Of a stretch of 64,000 nucleotides of DNA, positions 20,668-31,902 are shown piece after piece (within the stretch, counting starts at the first letter, position 1; each line of letters starts with the position of its first letter). Made by a program: the position numbers and the translations under genes. The notes under the pieces are model-generated. The model saw nothing but the letters and a program-made list of their open reading frames with translations, was not told the origin of the DNA and ran no database searches. Origin of the DNA: Microvelia longipes (taxonomy: Eukaryota > Arthropoda > Insecta > Hemiptera > Veliidae); contig JACMZG010001914.1 of NCBI GenBank assembly GCA_018340805.1, forward strand, positions 7,953,049 to 8,017,048, in the 5' to 3' direction.

Positions 20668-21047
20668 TAGGTTGGTCTTATATGTATTTACATGTGTGCT
20701 AAATCTCAATTTGAACTAATGCTGACAATGAGATAAAACATGACACATAGGTCAATTTTATATGTACCTTTATATGTACATGTGTGCTAAATCTCAAATT
20801 GATTGTAATATTTTTCTGTGTTTTATGGATTTGAGTCATTGGGGGTTAATAACGCCATAAGAAATTATTTTCTTTGGAGAAATATTTCATGCTTTTTTTG
20901 CTGCCTGAAAACATTAATTCAATGCACGTTGAGAGGAAGCTCAATTTCATGGACAATTTGTTAGGGTTTTTAGTTTGTTTTACTTAATATTATTTCTTTT
21001 TAAAGAACTATCCACGAATAGTGCATGTAACTCTTTTGGTGTTGCAG

Positions 21048-21371
21048 GTAATGTTGGTAAGAAATATCTAGTAGATCCTTCTGTTGGAGGTGATAATTCA
21101 AATCAGTGGGGTAGCAAATACTATCCCAACCAGTCTAACAGGAGGATATCTCAAGAAATGCCGTTTCAACCTCCTGGTAGTTCATCTTTCCAACCTCCTG
21201 GTAGCTCATCTTTCCAACCTCCTGCAAGTGCACCATTCCAACCTCCTGGGGGTGCACCGTATCAGCCTCCCAGTGCACCATTCCAATCACCTGGAAGTAT
21301 ACCAGGATATCAGCAGCCGAGTATAATGAACCCACTTTCTCCCTCATCAATACCTCCTTCTAAACCTCAAG
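21048..21371 (+). CDS. Sec31 exon (FQPPG-repeat linker)
   Basis: Encodes GNVGKKYLVDPSVGGDNSN, where KKYLVDPSV matches the conserved YVVDPSV motif of Sec31 linkers. A short array of FQPPGSSS/FQPPASAP/YQPPSAPF repeats and a Ser/Pro tail follow. Entered in phase 1 after GTTGCAG; donor CAAG/GTAATG. The repeat array is likely length-variable between relatives. Confidence 0.9.
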
Positions 21372-21602
21372 GTAATGGACATAATGGGGCATGTGATAAA
21401 ATAAATGCTTTTTAGATAGGGTTACTATCTAAAAAAAAAAAAAAAAAATGGACATATGTTCTATTTCATGGACATAATGTTTTTAAATGAGGATAAATGA
21501 TTAAAAAAATGGGTATTGGGTACCTCGAAGTATCGGATTTGCTTCCCTTATTCTCACTTCTTTGTAATGAAGATGTGTGTGGACTAAGCAATTCTTACCG
21601 AT

Positions 21603-21872
21603 CATAGAGATCTTATTAATAGAGGGGTCCTATAGGTTAAATTTTGAAATATCAAAAAATTAACCTGACCACCTTCACTTTAAAATATAATCAAATAATC
21701 AGTAAAAAAAATACAATAACATTAAAATTACATATCAAAACTAAAAAAAATATTAATTATAACCTTATCTCACTCTTGAAGGAGGTGTCAATGAGGTTAC
21801 ACAGAGCCCTGAGAGCCCCAAAAAGATGTTTTAGGCTTCTCAATGTATTTAGATAGAATATGCCCCCTGGTT
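21603..21872 (-). mobile_element. hAT-type MITE copy (CATAGAGAT family), degraded end
   Basis: Begins CATAGAGATCTTATTAATAG and shares the AGAGGGGTCCTATAGGTTAA, AACCTGACCACCTTC and GAGGTTACACAGAGCC blocks of the 61371-61689 copy in opposite orientation. The second end near ATGCCCCCTGG is worn. Confidence 0.7.
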
Positions 21873-22129
21873 GATTACTGTAAGTATGTGTTAATAATAT
21901 TTGTGGAAAGATTTGATTTATTTCCATTTAAATGTCAACAGTGTGTTCCATTATGTCTACAGTGTTTTCCATTATGTCTACAGTGTGTTTCATTATGTCT
22001 TTATTCTGATTACACTGGTTCTCATTACATATTATGTTGCATGGTGACAGAGCACTATTACTATGGCTTATGTTATATTTTAAGAGTTACGCCTTTTATT
22101 GAAGTGATTAGTTTGTGAAGATTTAGGTC

Positions 22130-22310
22130 TCCGGTAGTGACCGCGTCAATGTAGATGAAGAATCCGACGTTTCACTTCCACTGTGGGAGGCATCTTCAAG
22201 GATGTAGGACATCATGGATAGAAACACAAAACTGAACTGATGCCTCCCGCAGTGGAAGCAAAATGTCAGATTCTTCATCTACATTGACACGGTCACCACT
22301 GGATGACCTA
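22130..22310. repeat. Inverted repeat with GAAGATG/GATGAAGA arms
   Basis: Arms include TCAATGTAGATGAAGAATCC and its inverse, enclosing CATCTTCAAGGATGTAGGAC. A related single unit lies at 39950-40125. The adjoining GTGGAAGCCTATGCAGTTTA block is shared too. Confidence 0.75.
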
Positions 22311-22376
22311 AATCTTCATGACAACAACCGTGGAAGCCTATGCAGTTTATGATATTTAGTTTGTGTTTGGTTTCAG

Positions 22377-22453
22377 TGCTATCAGTTCAGAATTATCACA
22401 CTGGAAAACCCGGCTGGAATGATCCTCCTGTTCTCACATCTTCTAAAAGCCAG
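22377..22453 (+). CDS. Sec31 exon carrying the GWNDPP motif
   Basis: Encodes VLSVQNYHTGKPGWNDPPVL then TSSKSQ. In yeast and animal Sec31 the Trp-Asn pair of this motif inserts at the Sec23-Sar1 interface and stimulates GTP hydrolysis during COPII coat assembly (established knowledge). This exon is the firmest single piece of evidence for the gene's identity. Acceptor GTTTCAG; donor CAG/GTTAGT; ends in phase 0. Confidence 0.95.
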
Positions 22454-22572
22454 GTTAGTTCTCTGTCTGTACAATTTTAGCAAATTTCCTTTGAACAAAA
22501 TTCAATAATAGTTGGCTGCTTAATGGAGGCAGTTGGACCCAGGAGTGTGTCCAAAAGCTGTTTTAGAGATAC

Positions 22573-22577
<5 letters not shown>

Positions 22578-22665
<88 letters not shown>

Positions 22666-22672
22666 GTATGTA
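22578..22672. repeat. (TA)n and (TG)n compound microsatellite
   Basis: TA dinucleotides with one slip, followed by TG and mixed repeats. Confidence 0.95.
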
Positions 22673-23385
22673 TATACATATATAAGCATTACATAAAAAA
22701 AAATACTAATTTGTTTTTGTTTTCAAGCATTCAATGTTTAGCTATTATTCTGTAAGTACTTATAATTTTAAAGAAGTTGAGTTCTGTAGTATTAGCACTT
22801 TTTTTGTGCTGTGTCATTTTAGTTGACTTTTATTCTGTTTTTATTGTGCTTTTAGTGTCGTGGATAACTCTTGTAGTTGTTTAAATTACTAAATGACTAG
22901 GTTAGGTCTGACGTCAAAAGGGGGGTTACTTTCAAAAACCTGTGTCTCAAGGTTATGCTTTCAACATGGTTAAAATTAGTTTATTTCATTTTCCGACTAA
23001 TTTATATTGAAATAAGTTTTAAATTGACTATTTGATATGGGTTTGATAAGCACTTACTCCACATCACTTACTCGCTCCGTCTGACTTACTAGCGCTTACT
23101 TTGATTATATTGTTTCTCTGTCCAATTCCTTCGTATATCTTCAGACATTTTATACTTATATAAAATGTCATTTTATATCTATACATGATAATCTTTGGTA
23201 GAGGTAAAGAGTTTGTATATTGCCAGGACCATGCTCTGACGAGGCTTTACAAAGCAGGCTTTAAATCTAAGTCCCACTCTCATGATATATTTGCATTTAA
23301 TGAAGCCTTGTGTACATGAGTTTCTGCATTGTACAACTTTATGACTTTTGAGTTTTATTCACTTCTCTTTGATATTTTATTGTAG

Positions 23386-23556
23386 TATTTTGAAGATAAA
23401 TATGGTTTTGCAATGTCAGCTACCCATGCTGGAACTAAGAAATGGAATAAAATGATATCGAACAGAGCCGATGACGTCTCGAAAACTGATGATACTAGTA
23501 TCTCGAGAAATGATTGTGAAATATCGTTTGCTAATGCCAGTGGTATACCTGTCAAG
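23386..23556 (+). CDS. Probable Sec31 cassette exon
   Basis: Bounded by ATTGTAG and AAG/GTAGTT, exactly 57 codons with phase 0 at both ends. It can therefore be included between the exons at 22377 and 27156 or skipped without changing frame. Encodes YFEDKYGFAMSATHAGTKKW and a polar Asn/Asp/Ser-rich remainder ending GIPVK. It is not low-complexity and lacks stops, which is unusual for intron sequence here. I do not recognise it in other Sec31 proteins; it may be an insect-specific or alternative exon. Confidence 0.55.
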
Positions 23557-24154
23557 GTAGTTGCTCCTAGGGAGCAAAGAATTTTTTTTTTATTAAAACT
23601 GTGTGGCTCGTATCATTTGAAAAAGGAGAAAGGACTCTGAAATTAAAGCTTTTTATTGCTGGTTTTTTGTTAGTTTTGCTTTAGAATGTACTTTTACATC
23701 ATAATTTTAATTCTGGACGTAAACTTAATTTTTTTATTCCCCAGACCACTTTGAAAGCATGAAAATGTCCATCCTAATTTTCATGGTTTAAGGCACTGAT
23801 TAGTAGTTTTAACTTTATTATTAATTTTTCATTAACCTATTGATTGACATGCATAATAGTCTTGTAAAGAATACAGTTCTTAAGGTTTTAAGCAGAAATC
23901 TATGATGCATGACTTTCTTCAGCTTGGTGAAAAATTACCAGAATATGGTAATATTGGTATGAAATTTCCTAAAATTTAGTGAAGTTTTCAAAACAGTCAA
24001 CATTATGCTATGCTCCAATTTTATTCCCACTCACGGGTCAATCCTTGTGGGATTTCACTGTATTTTTGTAAAAGGTTTATATGTGAAATATATTTTTGAA
24101 TAAAATAATTCTGGCGCGGTGGTCGCCAGAATTATTTGAACGTAAAGCGCTTTC

Positions 24155-24395
24155 AATCTAACTAGAGGCCATCATCAGTGCAAAACTGTTGATATGTTAA
24201 AGAAGTAGAGAAGTGAGTCTATGTTTTCATGCTAGGTATAAAAGTCAAACCCAGACTTCAGAGTCTGACTCAGATAGAGTATGAGTCTGACTCTAATACC
24301 TAGTAAGAAAACATAGACTCACTTCTCTACTTCTTTAACATCTCAACAGTTTTGAACTGACGATGACCTCTAGTTAGTTTTAAAGCGATTTGCCA
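24155..24395. repeat. Inverted repeat with CATCATCAGTGC/GATGACCTC arms
   Basis: AACTAGAGGCCATCATCAGT and a diverged inverse at 24360-24380 enclose arms TTAAAGAAGTAGAGAAGTGA and TCACTTCTCTACTTCTTTAA. Probably a retroelement tail hairpin. Confidence 0.75.
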
Positions 24396-24429
24396 ATAAA
24401 AGTTTTTTATTGTGGAGAGACTTCATTAC

Positions 24430-25200
24430 ATTCCACCCCCTGTATAGTTTTGCATCTGTATAAAGTGTTCTGAAAAACAGTATATACATAATTCATGGTG
24501 TGGATTTTTTGTTTTTAGGACCATGTTTTTCTCTTAATTTTAAGGCTTGAAGTTGATGCATCTGAAATATTCCACTCGCTGTATAGTTTTGCATCTGTAT
24601 AAAGTGTTCTGAAATACAGTACATACAAATTCATGTGTGAATTTTTTGTTTTTAGGACCATTTTTTCTCTTAATTTTAAGGCTTGAAGTTGATGCATCTG
24701 AAACATTCCACCCGCTGTATAGTTTTACATCTGTATAAAGTGTTCTGAAATACAGTACATACAAAATTCATGGTGTGAATTTTTTGTTTTTAGGACCATG
24801 TTTTTCTCTTAATTTTAAGGCTTGAAGTTGATGCATCTGAAACATTCCACCCGCTGTATAGTTTTACATCTGTATAAAGTGTTCTGAAATACAGTACATA
24901 CAAAATTCATGGTGTGAATTTTTTGTTTTTAGGACCATGTTTTTCTCTTAATTTTAAGGCTTGAAGTTGATGCATCTGACACATTCCACCCGCTGTATAG
25001 TTTTGCATCTGTATAAAGTGTTCTGAAAAAGAGTATATACATAATTCATGGTGTGGATTTTTTGTTTTTAGGACCATGTTTTTCTCTTAATTTTAAGGCT
25101 TGAAGTTGATGCATCTGAAACATTCCACCCGCTGTATAGTTTTACATCTGTATAAAGTGTTCTGAAATACAGTACATACAAAATTCATGGTGTGAATTTG
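24430..25200 (+). repeat. Tandem repeat, about 137-bp unit
   Basis: Five to six copies of a unit with CCCGCTGTATAGTTTTACAT, AAGTGTTCTGAAATACAGTA and GGCTTGAAGTTGATGCATCT. Copies differ by few substitutions, so the array is young. Confidence 0.9.
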
Positions 25201-25328
25201 TGTTTTTTTTTTGTTAATCAATCCTGATTATGAAAGCTTGTGCTTGATTCCCTCAATGCTATATCCATGAAAAAAACTATTTTTATTATTTTATTGTCTT
25301 ATTTACTGTATTTTAGTTTATAACTTCA

Positions 25329-25725
25329 AAATAATTCTGGCACGGGGGTCCGCAAGCTGGGTGAATTTTCTTCGAAATGTATCCATCCAATTTTTGCATC
25401 AAATTTTTAGGTATTTAAAACCCTGGATAGTAGTACTACAACTAACTTGTTGTTTATTTTTTATTTTTTAATTTTAATTTTTCACAGAAAATGTGCTGAA
25501 AATCAGCATAAAATGAGTTTCATATGGCTGTGAATTACGCTGTGCCTTGCTGTGTATAATCTATGGGATGAATATGCACATTTTCTTTGAAAAAAATCTT
25601 TAAAATTAAACTACAAATTTGATGCTACTGTACCGAAAACTTAAGCCAAAATTGGATTGATAAGCAAGAAAGCCATTTCAAACAAAATTCACTCAGCTTG
25701 CGCACCTCCTCTCCAGAATGATATT
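25329..25725. mobile_element. MITE-like inverted repeat element
   Basis: ATTCTGGCACGGGGGTCCGC-AAGCTGGGTGAATTTT at the left pairs imperfectly with AAAATTCACTCAGCTTGCGC-ACCTCCTCTCCAGAAT at the right. About 400 bp, non-coding. Confidence 0.55.
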
Positions 25726-25864
25726 TTTTAGCTTTGTTTACTTTAGCATGCTTTTTATTTATTTATTTTTATATATGAATAATTATAACTAGTTGAGAAT
25801 TTGTTTTAAAGTTTTTTATAGCATGTTTATTTTATTTTGTTTTGAATAAACTTATAAAATTAAA

Positions 25865-26240
25865 ATCTGTACTTGATCTTATATAATTAATATCTGCACT
25901 TGATATTATATAATTAAGATCTGTACTTGATCTTATATAATTAATATCTGTACTTGGTCTTACATAGAGATATATTACTAGAGGGGCCCTATTGGTTGGA
26001 TGTTGAAACATCGAAAAGTAACCTGACCACATTCGATTATCATTTTCATCAAATAAACATAACAAAAAACAGTAAATTATATAGTAGAATGTTTAAAATA
26101 CAAATCACAACACAAACAATCTGCGGGAAGCCGAAAACAATTGATTAATTATAACCTTAACTTCCTCTTAGGTTTCAATAACTAAATAAGATCTGTACTT
26201 GATCTTATATAATTAAGATCTGTACTTGATCTTATATAAT
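25865..26240 (+). repeat. AAGATCTGTACTTGATC tandem repeat interrupted by a MITE
   Basis: About 29-bp units (TTAAGATCTGTACTTGATCT) occur at 25865-25960 and 26188-26240 on either side of the hAT-type MITE fragment. Confidence 0.8.
25963..26180 (-). mobile_element. hAT-type MITE copy, truncated
   Basis: CATAGAGATATATTACTAGA and GGGGCCCTATTGGTTGGATG, then AAAAGTAACCTGACCAC; ends after CTTCCTCTTAGGTTTCAATA without the other terminus. Confidence 0.7.
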
Positions 26241-26790
26241 TTTATTTATTTATTTACATACTTGAGGTTACTCTATTACAAAGTTTTGTCAATTGTCAAA
26301 ATTTTACAATTAAAAGGCAAATAGATTATAAATTATTCAATAGACTGCATAAACATAGGCAGCATAACTTGAATAACAAACTTGATTAAAAAAACAAAAC
26401 AAAAAAAAGCATAACATAACACAAGAAACACTAAACATTTAAGGTGGGAATACTAAATTATCAGCTAAATATTCGTTAACATTATAGTAGGCTTTCTCGA
26501 GTAACAATGTTTTAATGCTTTTTTTAAATTTTTTGGGTGGAAGTTCAACTATTGAAGCTGGTAATTTATTAAAGCACCTTATTCCATTAAAATTTGGGGA
26601 CTGATGTGATTTGTTGAGCCTACAAGTGGGAATATTGATGTTAGCAATATATCTAGTGCCATAATTGTGGTTCTTAATATAATTGAACTCCCCCTCATCA
26701 TACTGAATAAGAAATAAGAGTGAACATGCATATTCCATCTTTAGCTCAATCAACTCTGTCAATACTTTGATGACTATTTTTATTTATTGG
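26241..26790 (-). mobile_element. 3' end of a CR1/RTE-like LINE
   Basis: The - strand (26762-26439) encodes 107 residues with HNYGTRYIANINIPTCRLNK, SPNFNGIRCFNKLPASI and FKKSIKTLLLEKAYYNVNEY. This is the typical end of LINE ORF2 proteins after the reverse transcriptase and thumb. An ATTT-repeat tail at 26241-26262 is the element's 3' end. 5'-truncated; the reverse transcriptase is absent. Confidence 0.65.
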
Positions 26791-27155
26791 CCAATGTATT
26801 TGACTGCAACTGTTGTTAATATTTATATAATATATATTAATATTGACGTATAAAATATTTGTAAAATATTTTTAAGAAGGGATTAAGTCCTAAGTGTTAG
26901 GCTTTAAGATGTCATAAATTAAGAAAAAATATTTTTAAGAAAAGATTGTCTTAAGTTTAGGCTTTAAGATGTCATAAATTAATAAAATATTTTTGACATT
27001 GTTAATAATTTTGGATTGTTAAACAATTTATTATTGTTTAAATATTTCTTAATTTCTTTTTGTTTACAAAATGTTTATTTTTTATTTTATACTATTTTAC
27101 ATTTAAAAATAACATAGTGGAAAGTAGTTACATAAATGTCCATTTTTTGTTTCAG

Positions 27156-27363
27156 TCTAAAACAGTCGAGACTGCGGGAGAAGTGAAAGCACCTATCACA
27201 AGTCCACTAGCTCCGCCTCCACCCGATATGTACAACCCAGGGGGTATACCTGGAATACCGGGGGGTATGCCTGGTGCCATGCCTAACAGATTACCTCCTA
27301 CTGGGGCATTCCAGCCTCCTCAAAGTAATAGGTTTGCTCCCCCCGCCCCTCCTCCTACTATAG
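27156..27363 (+). CDS. Sec31 exon (proline/glycine-rich linker)
   Basis: Encodes SKTVETAGEVKAPITSPLAP, then PPPPDMYNPGGIPGIPGGMP and a Pro-rich end at APPPTIG. The KAPITSPLA stretch aligns with the PVPITSPIMNPL segment that follows GWNDPP in vertebrate Sec31A. Acceptor GTTTCAG; donor G/GTAAAT; 69 codons plus 1 nt. Confidence 0.92.
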
Positions 27364-28121
27364 GTAAATAACAATATGTACATTATCATTGGGCCTGGGG
27401 TCTCTAACTCAATTATATCATGTCAGATCTTGGGGCTAATCAAAGTAGACATATGATGACATACAACTTGCCTCTGGTAAATAATTCTTTGGAAATTTGG
27501 TTAAAAAGAGCTCACAACTTACCTCTGGTAAATAATTCTTTGGAAATTTGGTTGAATTATAGTTTGAGTTACATACATTGACTAATAAAATGTAATGAAA
27601 TTTAGTTTATTACTATTGATGCTGAGTCATCCATAAATATGAATGTGGTTTGATGCAACATCACCCAAATTTTGTATGTGGCATTGTTACATTTCTTTGA
27701 GTCTCATAATTATTATATTTTGTAAAAATATAAGGTACATGTAACAAGAGTTTAGCTGCACGATGAAGTGAAAAAGGGAAAAACAGTATCAGAATAACTA
27801 TAATCACCTTGCATTCTTGATATGTTATGAATATTATACATCTAGACTCTACCTTAATTTAGACCTCTAGTCGGATATTAGCTGAAGATCAAATGCCTGG
27901 GGCTATGTTCTGACATTCGTTGTCTCCAGAATTGATTATCTTTATCTTATGTTCTTTATGTGATGTTCTGCTCAGATCCAAGACTCTAGAATACTGTGTC
28001 TAATCATTGGTATTGCTGTTTATGACCAATTTAATGTATTTAGTTGTAAATATATTGTGCTCCTCTTTTAGAGAGCTAATTTATTTCTGTTCTTTTAATA
28101 ACATTGACTTATTATTTTTAG
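27364..28121 (+). other. Sec31 intron, little structure
   Basis: A locally duplicated block (AACTTGCCTCTGGTAAATAA at about 27467 and again near 27520) is the only structure seen. No repeats of known class or exon. Confidence 0.45.
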
Positions 28122-28959
28122 GTGCTCCCAACCCTCCTTCTGGAGGTCTCTACGGTGCACCACCTATGGCATCTGGACCACCTAATATGGGATCAGGTCT
28201 TTCTCATTTCTCAGGTCCACCTTCTATGGGGTCAATGTCTCCTATGGCACCTCCGAATATGGGATCTGCTCCCCCAGCAATGAGTAGTTTGCCTCCTTCA
28301 ATGGGCTCTGCACCTCCAATGGGACCTAATCAATCTATGACTCCTACACCTCCTGGGTCATTACAAGCTAGAATGACACCTATTCCCCAGACTTCATCCT
28401 TAATGAATTCATCTGGAGGTCCTCCGTCTCAGATGGGTGTTCCCCCTATCAGTGGACCACCACCTATGGGTAGACCATCTAACTCAGGATTACCTCAAAT
28501 GAGTGGGCCATCAAACCCAGGTTTACCACCAATGAGTGGACAACCAAATCCAGGTTTACCCCCAATGAGTGGACAACCAAATCCAGGTTTACCCCCAATG
28601 AGTGGACAACCAAACCCAGGTTTACCACCAATGAGTGGACAACCAAACCCAGGTTTTTGGACAACCAAACCCAGTTTACCAATGAGTGGACAACAAACCC
28701 AGGTTTACCACCAATGAGTGGACAACCAAACCCAGGTTTCCAGCCAAATCCAGGTTTACCCCCAATGAGTGGACCACCAAACCCAGGTATGGCACAAATG
28801 AGTGGACCACCAACCCCAGGAATGCCACCCATGTCGTCAGGTCTACCACCCCATGCAATGCAGAGACCTGTGTCCAGACAGTCACAAGCACCTACACCTG
28901 TACCAGGAATACCTGCTGCTAACTTCCATCCTCCTCAATCTTCCTCTCCAGCACCTCAG
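28122..28959 (+). CDS. Sec31 exon (Met/Pro/Gly/Ser-rich linker) with internal frameshift
   Basis: Encodes GAPNPPSGGLYGAPPMASGP and a long disordered linker, including about ten tandem PPMSGQPNPGL-type repeats at 28480-28800. The frame from the acceptor hits a stop at 28715-28717. Downstream, the repeats resume in another frame (from about 28690) and run open to the donor CAG/GTTTGT, arriving in phase 0 as required by the next exon. The shift falls inside the repeat array near 28650-28690. Assembly error, polymorphism or a real mutation are all possible. The linker connects the coat cage to Sec23-Sec24. Confidence 0.82.
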
Positions 28960-30040
28960 GTTTGTACTTATATCTTGTTCTTAAGTGAAGTATCAGACAC
29001 CTGCATCAATAATTCTCTTCTTCATATTTTAACCCCTATTCTTAGTGCCTAAATTTTAAGTAGCAATTTGAGAACTGCATTACGAGTGCTTTTCTCCTGT
29101 GATACCTCTTCTTTAAGCTTGAAATTGATTCAAAATGCAGAAATAACTATATTTTAAATGAAACCATCATTAGAATTGAATATTCAATTTACACATTAAC
29201 TATATTAATAAAAAGATACTGCTAAAAATCAAGAAAAATCTCTTTAAAAAATGGCAAACAGACTGTACTAATATTTAAATATATTGGGTTGACTTATAAC
29301 AAGGCATTGAATGCTTTAAATGGAGCCTGGTCTAGTGAAAATCAATTTGAATCCTTATGATGGTAAGGCTGGTTGCATATTTTTCAAACATGGATTCTGA
29401 ATCCTGGTGCCTGAAAACGTTGCCAAGTTTCACTCCCAAAGGCAAATAATTAGTTTATTTTTTTTTTATTTCCAATTTGATTAAGGCATATTTCTCTTGA
29501 TCTAAGGTACCCTTTTTGAAAGTAGATACAATTTGCTGTCTTAAATTGTTGGAGTTTTACTTAAAAAACAAAAATGCTTACATCCTGGTAAACTCCAGTG
29601 GGAGGGAGGGGTCTGCTAAAGAGGAGTGAAATGCAAGTTGGTAGAAATATTTTTGGTTCTGAACAAAACATATAATATTGAAGATAGTCGATGATGACAA
29701 GTTTATACAAATATTTTCAGAAAAAGGTCGCTCTCACTGAAAGAGTCAAAAAGGTAAAACACATCTAGATCACTCTGATATTTTAAAGTTTTCATTTCAA
29801 ATGTTAAGTTCACTTAGAAGTGATTTTTTAAACATTTTCTGTTGCAAAAATTTACATATCTGTAAAATTGTACAAAACTAGTGGAAATGGACCCCCTGCT
29901 CCTCCCCCCTCCCCCTCCGCTTCCATCACCTGACAACTTCATAAACATTTTATGATAATAATTCAGTGAAATAGTTTTTCTGAAGCGATCTTGTTCTTCT
30001 GGTTTATTTATGTTCATTCATATAACAAAAATTTCAGATA
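28960..30040 (+). other. Sec31 intron around the microexon
   Basis: Apart from the microexon, I see AT-rich sequence and a C-rich run (about 29895-29915). The - strand 67-codon frame there is not credible. Confidence 0.45.
29721..29753 (+). CDS. Probable Sec31 microexon
   Basis: 33 nt bounded by ATTTTCAG and AAG/GTAAAA, encoding KKVALTERVKK, phase 0 on both sides. Vertebrate Sec31A has a comparable basic KKITKKP segment at this point, just before the conserved C-terminal helices. In-frame skipping is possible. Confidence 0.5.
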
Positions 30041-30044
30041 TTCC

Positions 30045-30480
30045 TTTAATTGTAACATAATTTCAACGTATTCTTTTCATTGTAACATAATTTCAACATA
30101 TTCTTTTCATTGTAACATAATTTCAACGTATTCTTTTCATTGTAACATAATTTCATATTCATTGTAACATAATTTCAACGTTTCTTTTCATTGTATTTCA
30201 TTGAATTTGTTCTTTTCATTGTAACATAATTTCAACGTATTCTTTTCATTGTAACATATTCTTTCATTGTAATAATTTCAACATATTCTTTTCATTGTAA
30301 CATAATTTCATATTCTTTCAATTGTAACATAATTTCAACGTATTCTTTTCATTCTAACATAATTTCAACGTATTCTTTTCATTGTAAACTAATTTTAACA
30401 TATTCTTTTCATTGTAACATAATTTCAACAATTTCAACAACATATTTTTTTCATTGTAACATAATTTCAACGTATTCTCT
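30045..30480 (+). repeat. Minisatellite, 30-bp unit
   Basis: About fourteen copies of TTCATTGTAACATAATTTCA plus ACGTATTCTT, many with internal deletions, giving a ragged array. Confidence 0.88.
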
Positions 30481-30974
30481 CAACTTTGTTCCCTCCCTTG
30501 CACCATGTCCTCCCTCTCCCCTGTGATTTATTTAGTTTTATTTGACGTTATAATTAATTTGATTAAATAATCTTGGTTTAACTATTTGCCGTTTTGTTTG
30601 TACTAATATTTATAATGAGGAAGAAGCATGTTTGCCAAATATATTTTTATTTAAAAGTTTACTACATTTAATGAATAATAGCAATTGCAATAAATTTTTT
30701 AGTGTTCCAATTAATTTTAATTATTTTTTTTTAAAGTATACTGTTGTTGGGGTGTATTGTTCAAGGCAAGACCGGTATCGCACCACAGCAGGTTTATTTA
30801 GAATTATTCATGGGGTCTATTTGTTGCTTAAAGTACCTATTTTTTGCAGACTCCTAGCTGCTTTAATCTATTGCAAAGCGCTTCACAGTTTTTTAAGTTC
30901 TAGTGGGAAATCACTCTTATCATATGTGATAACAATAATCGATGTATTTTATCTTTTTAATCATAATACTTTAG

Positions 30975-31806
30975 AACCCCAAAATAACTCTTCCATACCC
31001 TTTTTAGGTATTTTAATCATTAAATCACCTGACAATACCCTTCAAATTAAACATTACACCAAACCCACCTATTCTGGCAGACTTTTAAACTATTTATCCC
31101 ACTAACCCCAATTGTATAAAATAAATTGTGCCAAAAACCTTATCCACAGAGTTTTGACCTTAAGCAATCCCCAATTTACAGCTGAAGCCACCATCAAAAT
31201 TAAAGATATACTAAGAGAAAACAATTACCCTGATAGACTAGCCTCCAACCTATTTTTTCGTTACCATAACCCACTAATCCGAATACCTCCTATTGCTGCT
31301 AATGATACCGACCGACCAAATAACTTACCTACTTACCACTCTCTTACCTACATAGGACACCCCACATACCAATTTCCAAACTTATTTAAAGACTACAACA
31401 TCAAAATTGCTCTAAAAAATCCTATTAATTTCTACATTAAATATTTTTCAAAATTAAAAGACCCCCTCACTAATGCCCAAAGATGCAATGTTATATACAG
31501 AATCCATGTAAAGACTGCCCCCAAGCATACACAGGAGAGACCTCTCAACTTTAAAAAAAAAAACTTGACACACATAACAACCAAATACTTGACAACTCTA
31601 ACCTTATGGCCTTATCAGAACATATGACAAAACTTGACCACCTACCAGACAAAGAAAACTGTCGTATACTTCATACAGAACCACATACAGACAAAAGAAA
31701 ATTTTTAGAAATGCTCTATATAAAAGCTGACAAAGACAGTATGAACAAAAAAAACAAGACATTAACAATCTTAGCAGTATTTATTATAATATTATCAAAT
31801 AGGTGA
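30975..31806 (+). mobile_element. Penelope-like element, 3' part of the coding region (decayed)
   Basis: In successive frames: SSIPFLGILIIKSPDNTLQI and KPTYSGRLLNYLSH (end of the reverse transcriptase), KINCAKNLIHRVLTLSNPQF and ILRENNYPDRLASN (linker), then a GIY-YIG endonuclease remnant with VIYRIHVKTAP in one frame and LSEHMTKLDHLPDKENCRIL in another. The order RT then GIY-YIG is diagnostic of Penelope-like elements. There are stops near 31103 and a frameshift near 31510-31610. 5'-truncated. Confidence 0.75.
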
Positions 31807-31902
31807 TAAGGGCACTTATAAGAGACTAGTTTTCTTTAAAAGGTAACTTGGTAACCTTTTAAAGAAAACTAGTCTCTTATAAGTGCCCTTATCACCTATT
31901 TA
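31798..31902. repeat. Near-perfect hairpin at the Penelope stop codon
   Basis: AGGTGATAAGGGCACTTATA...AAGGTAAC and its inverse form arms of about 50 bp with almost no loop. The TGA that ends the Penelope frame lies in the left arm. The AGCTCAGGATTC...CGAAAGCTCTTCG tail follows at 32090. Confidence 0.85.

Noticed and set aside
30632..30975. Independent gene for the 157-codon frame
   Set aside because: Only its last 40 residues look like protein, and those belong to the Penelope reverse transcriptase; the first part is AT-rich chance sequence.
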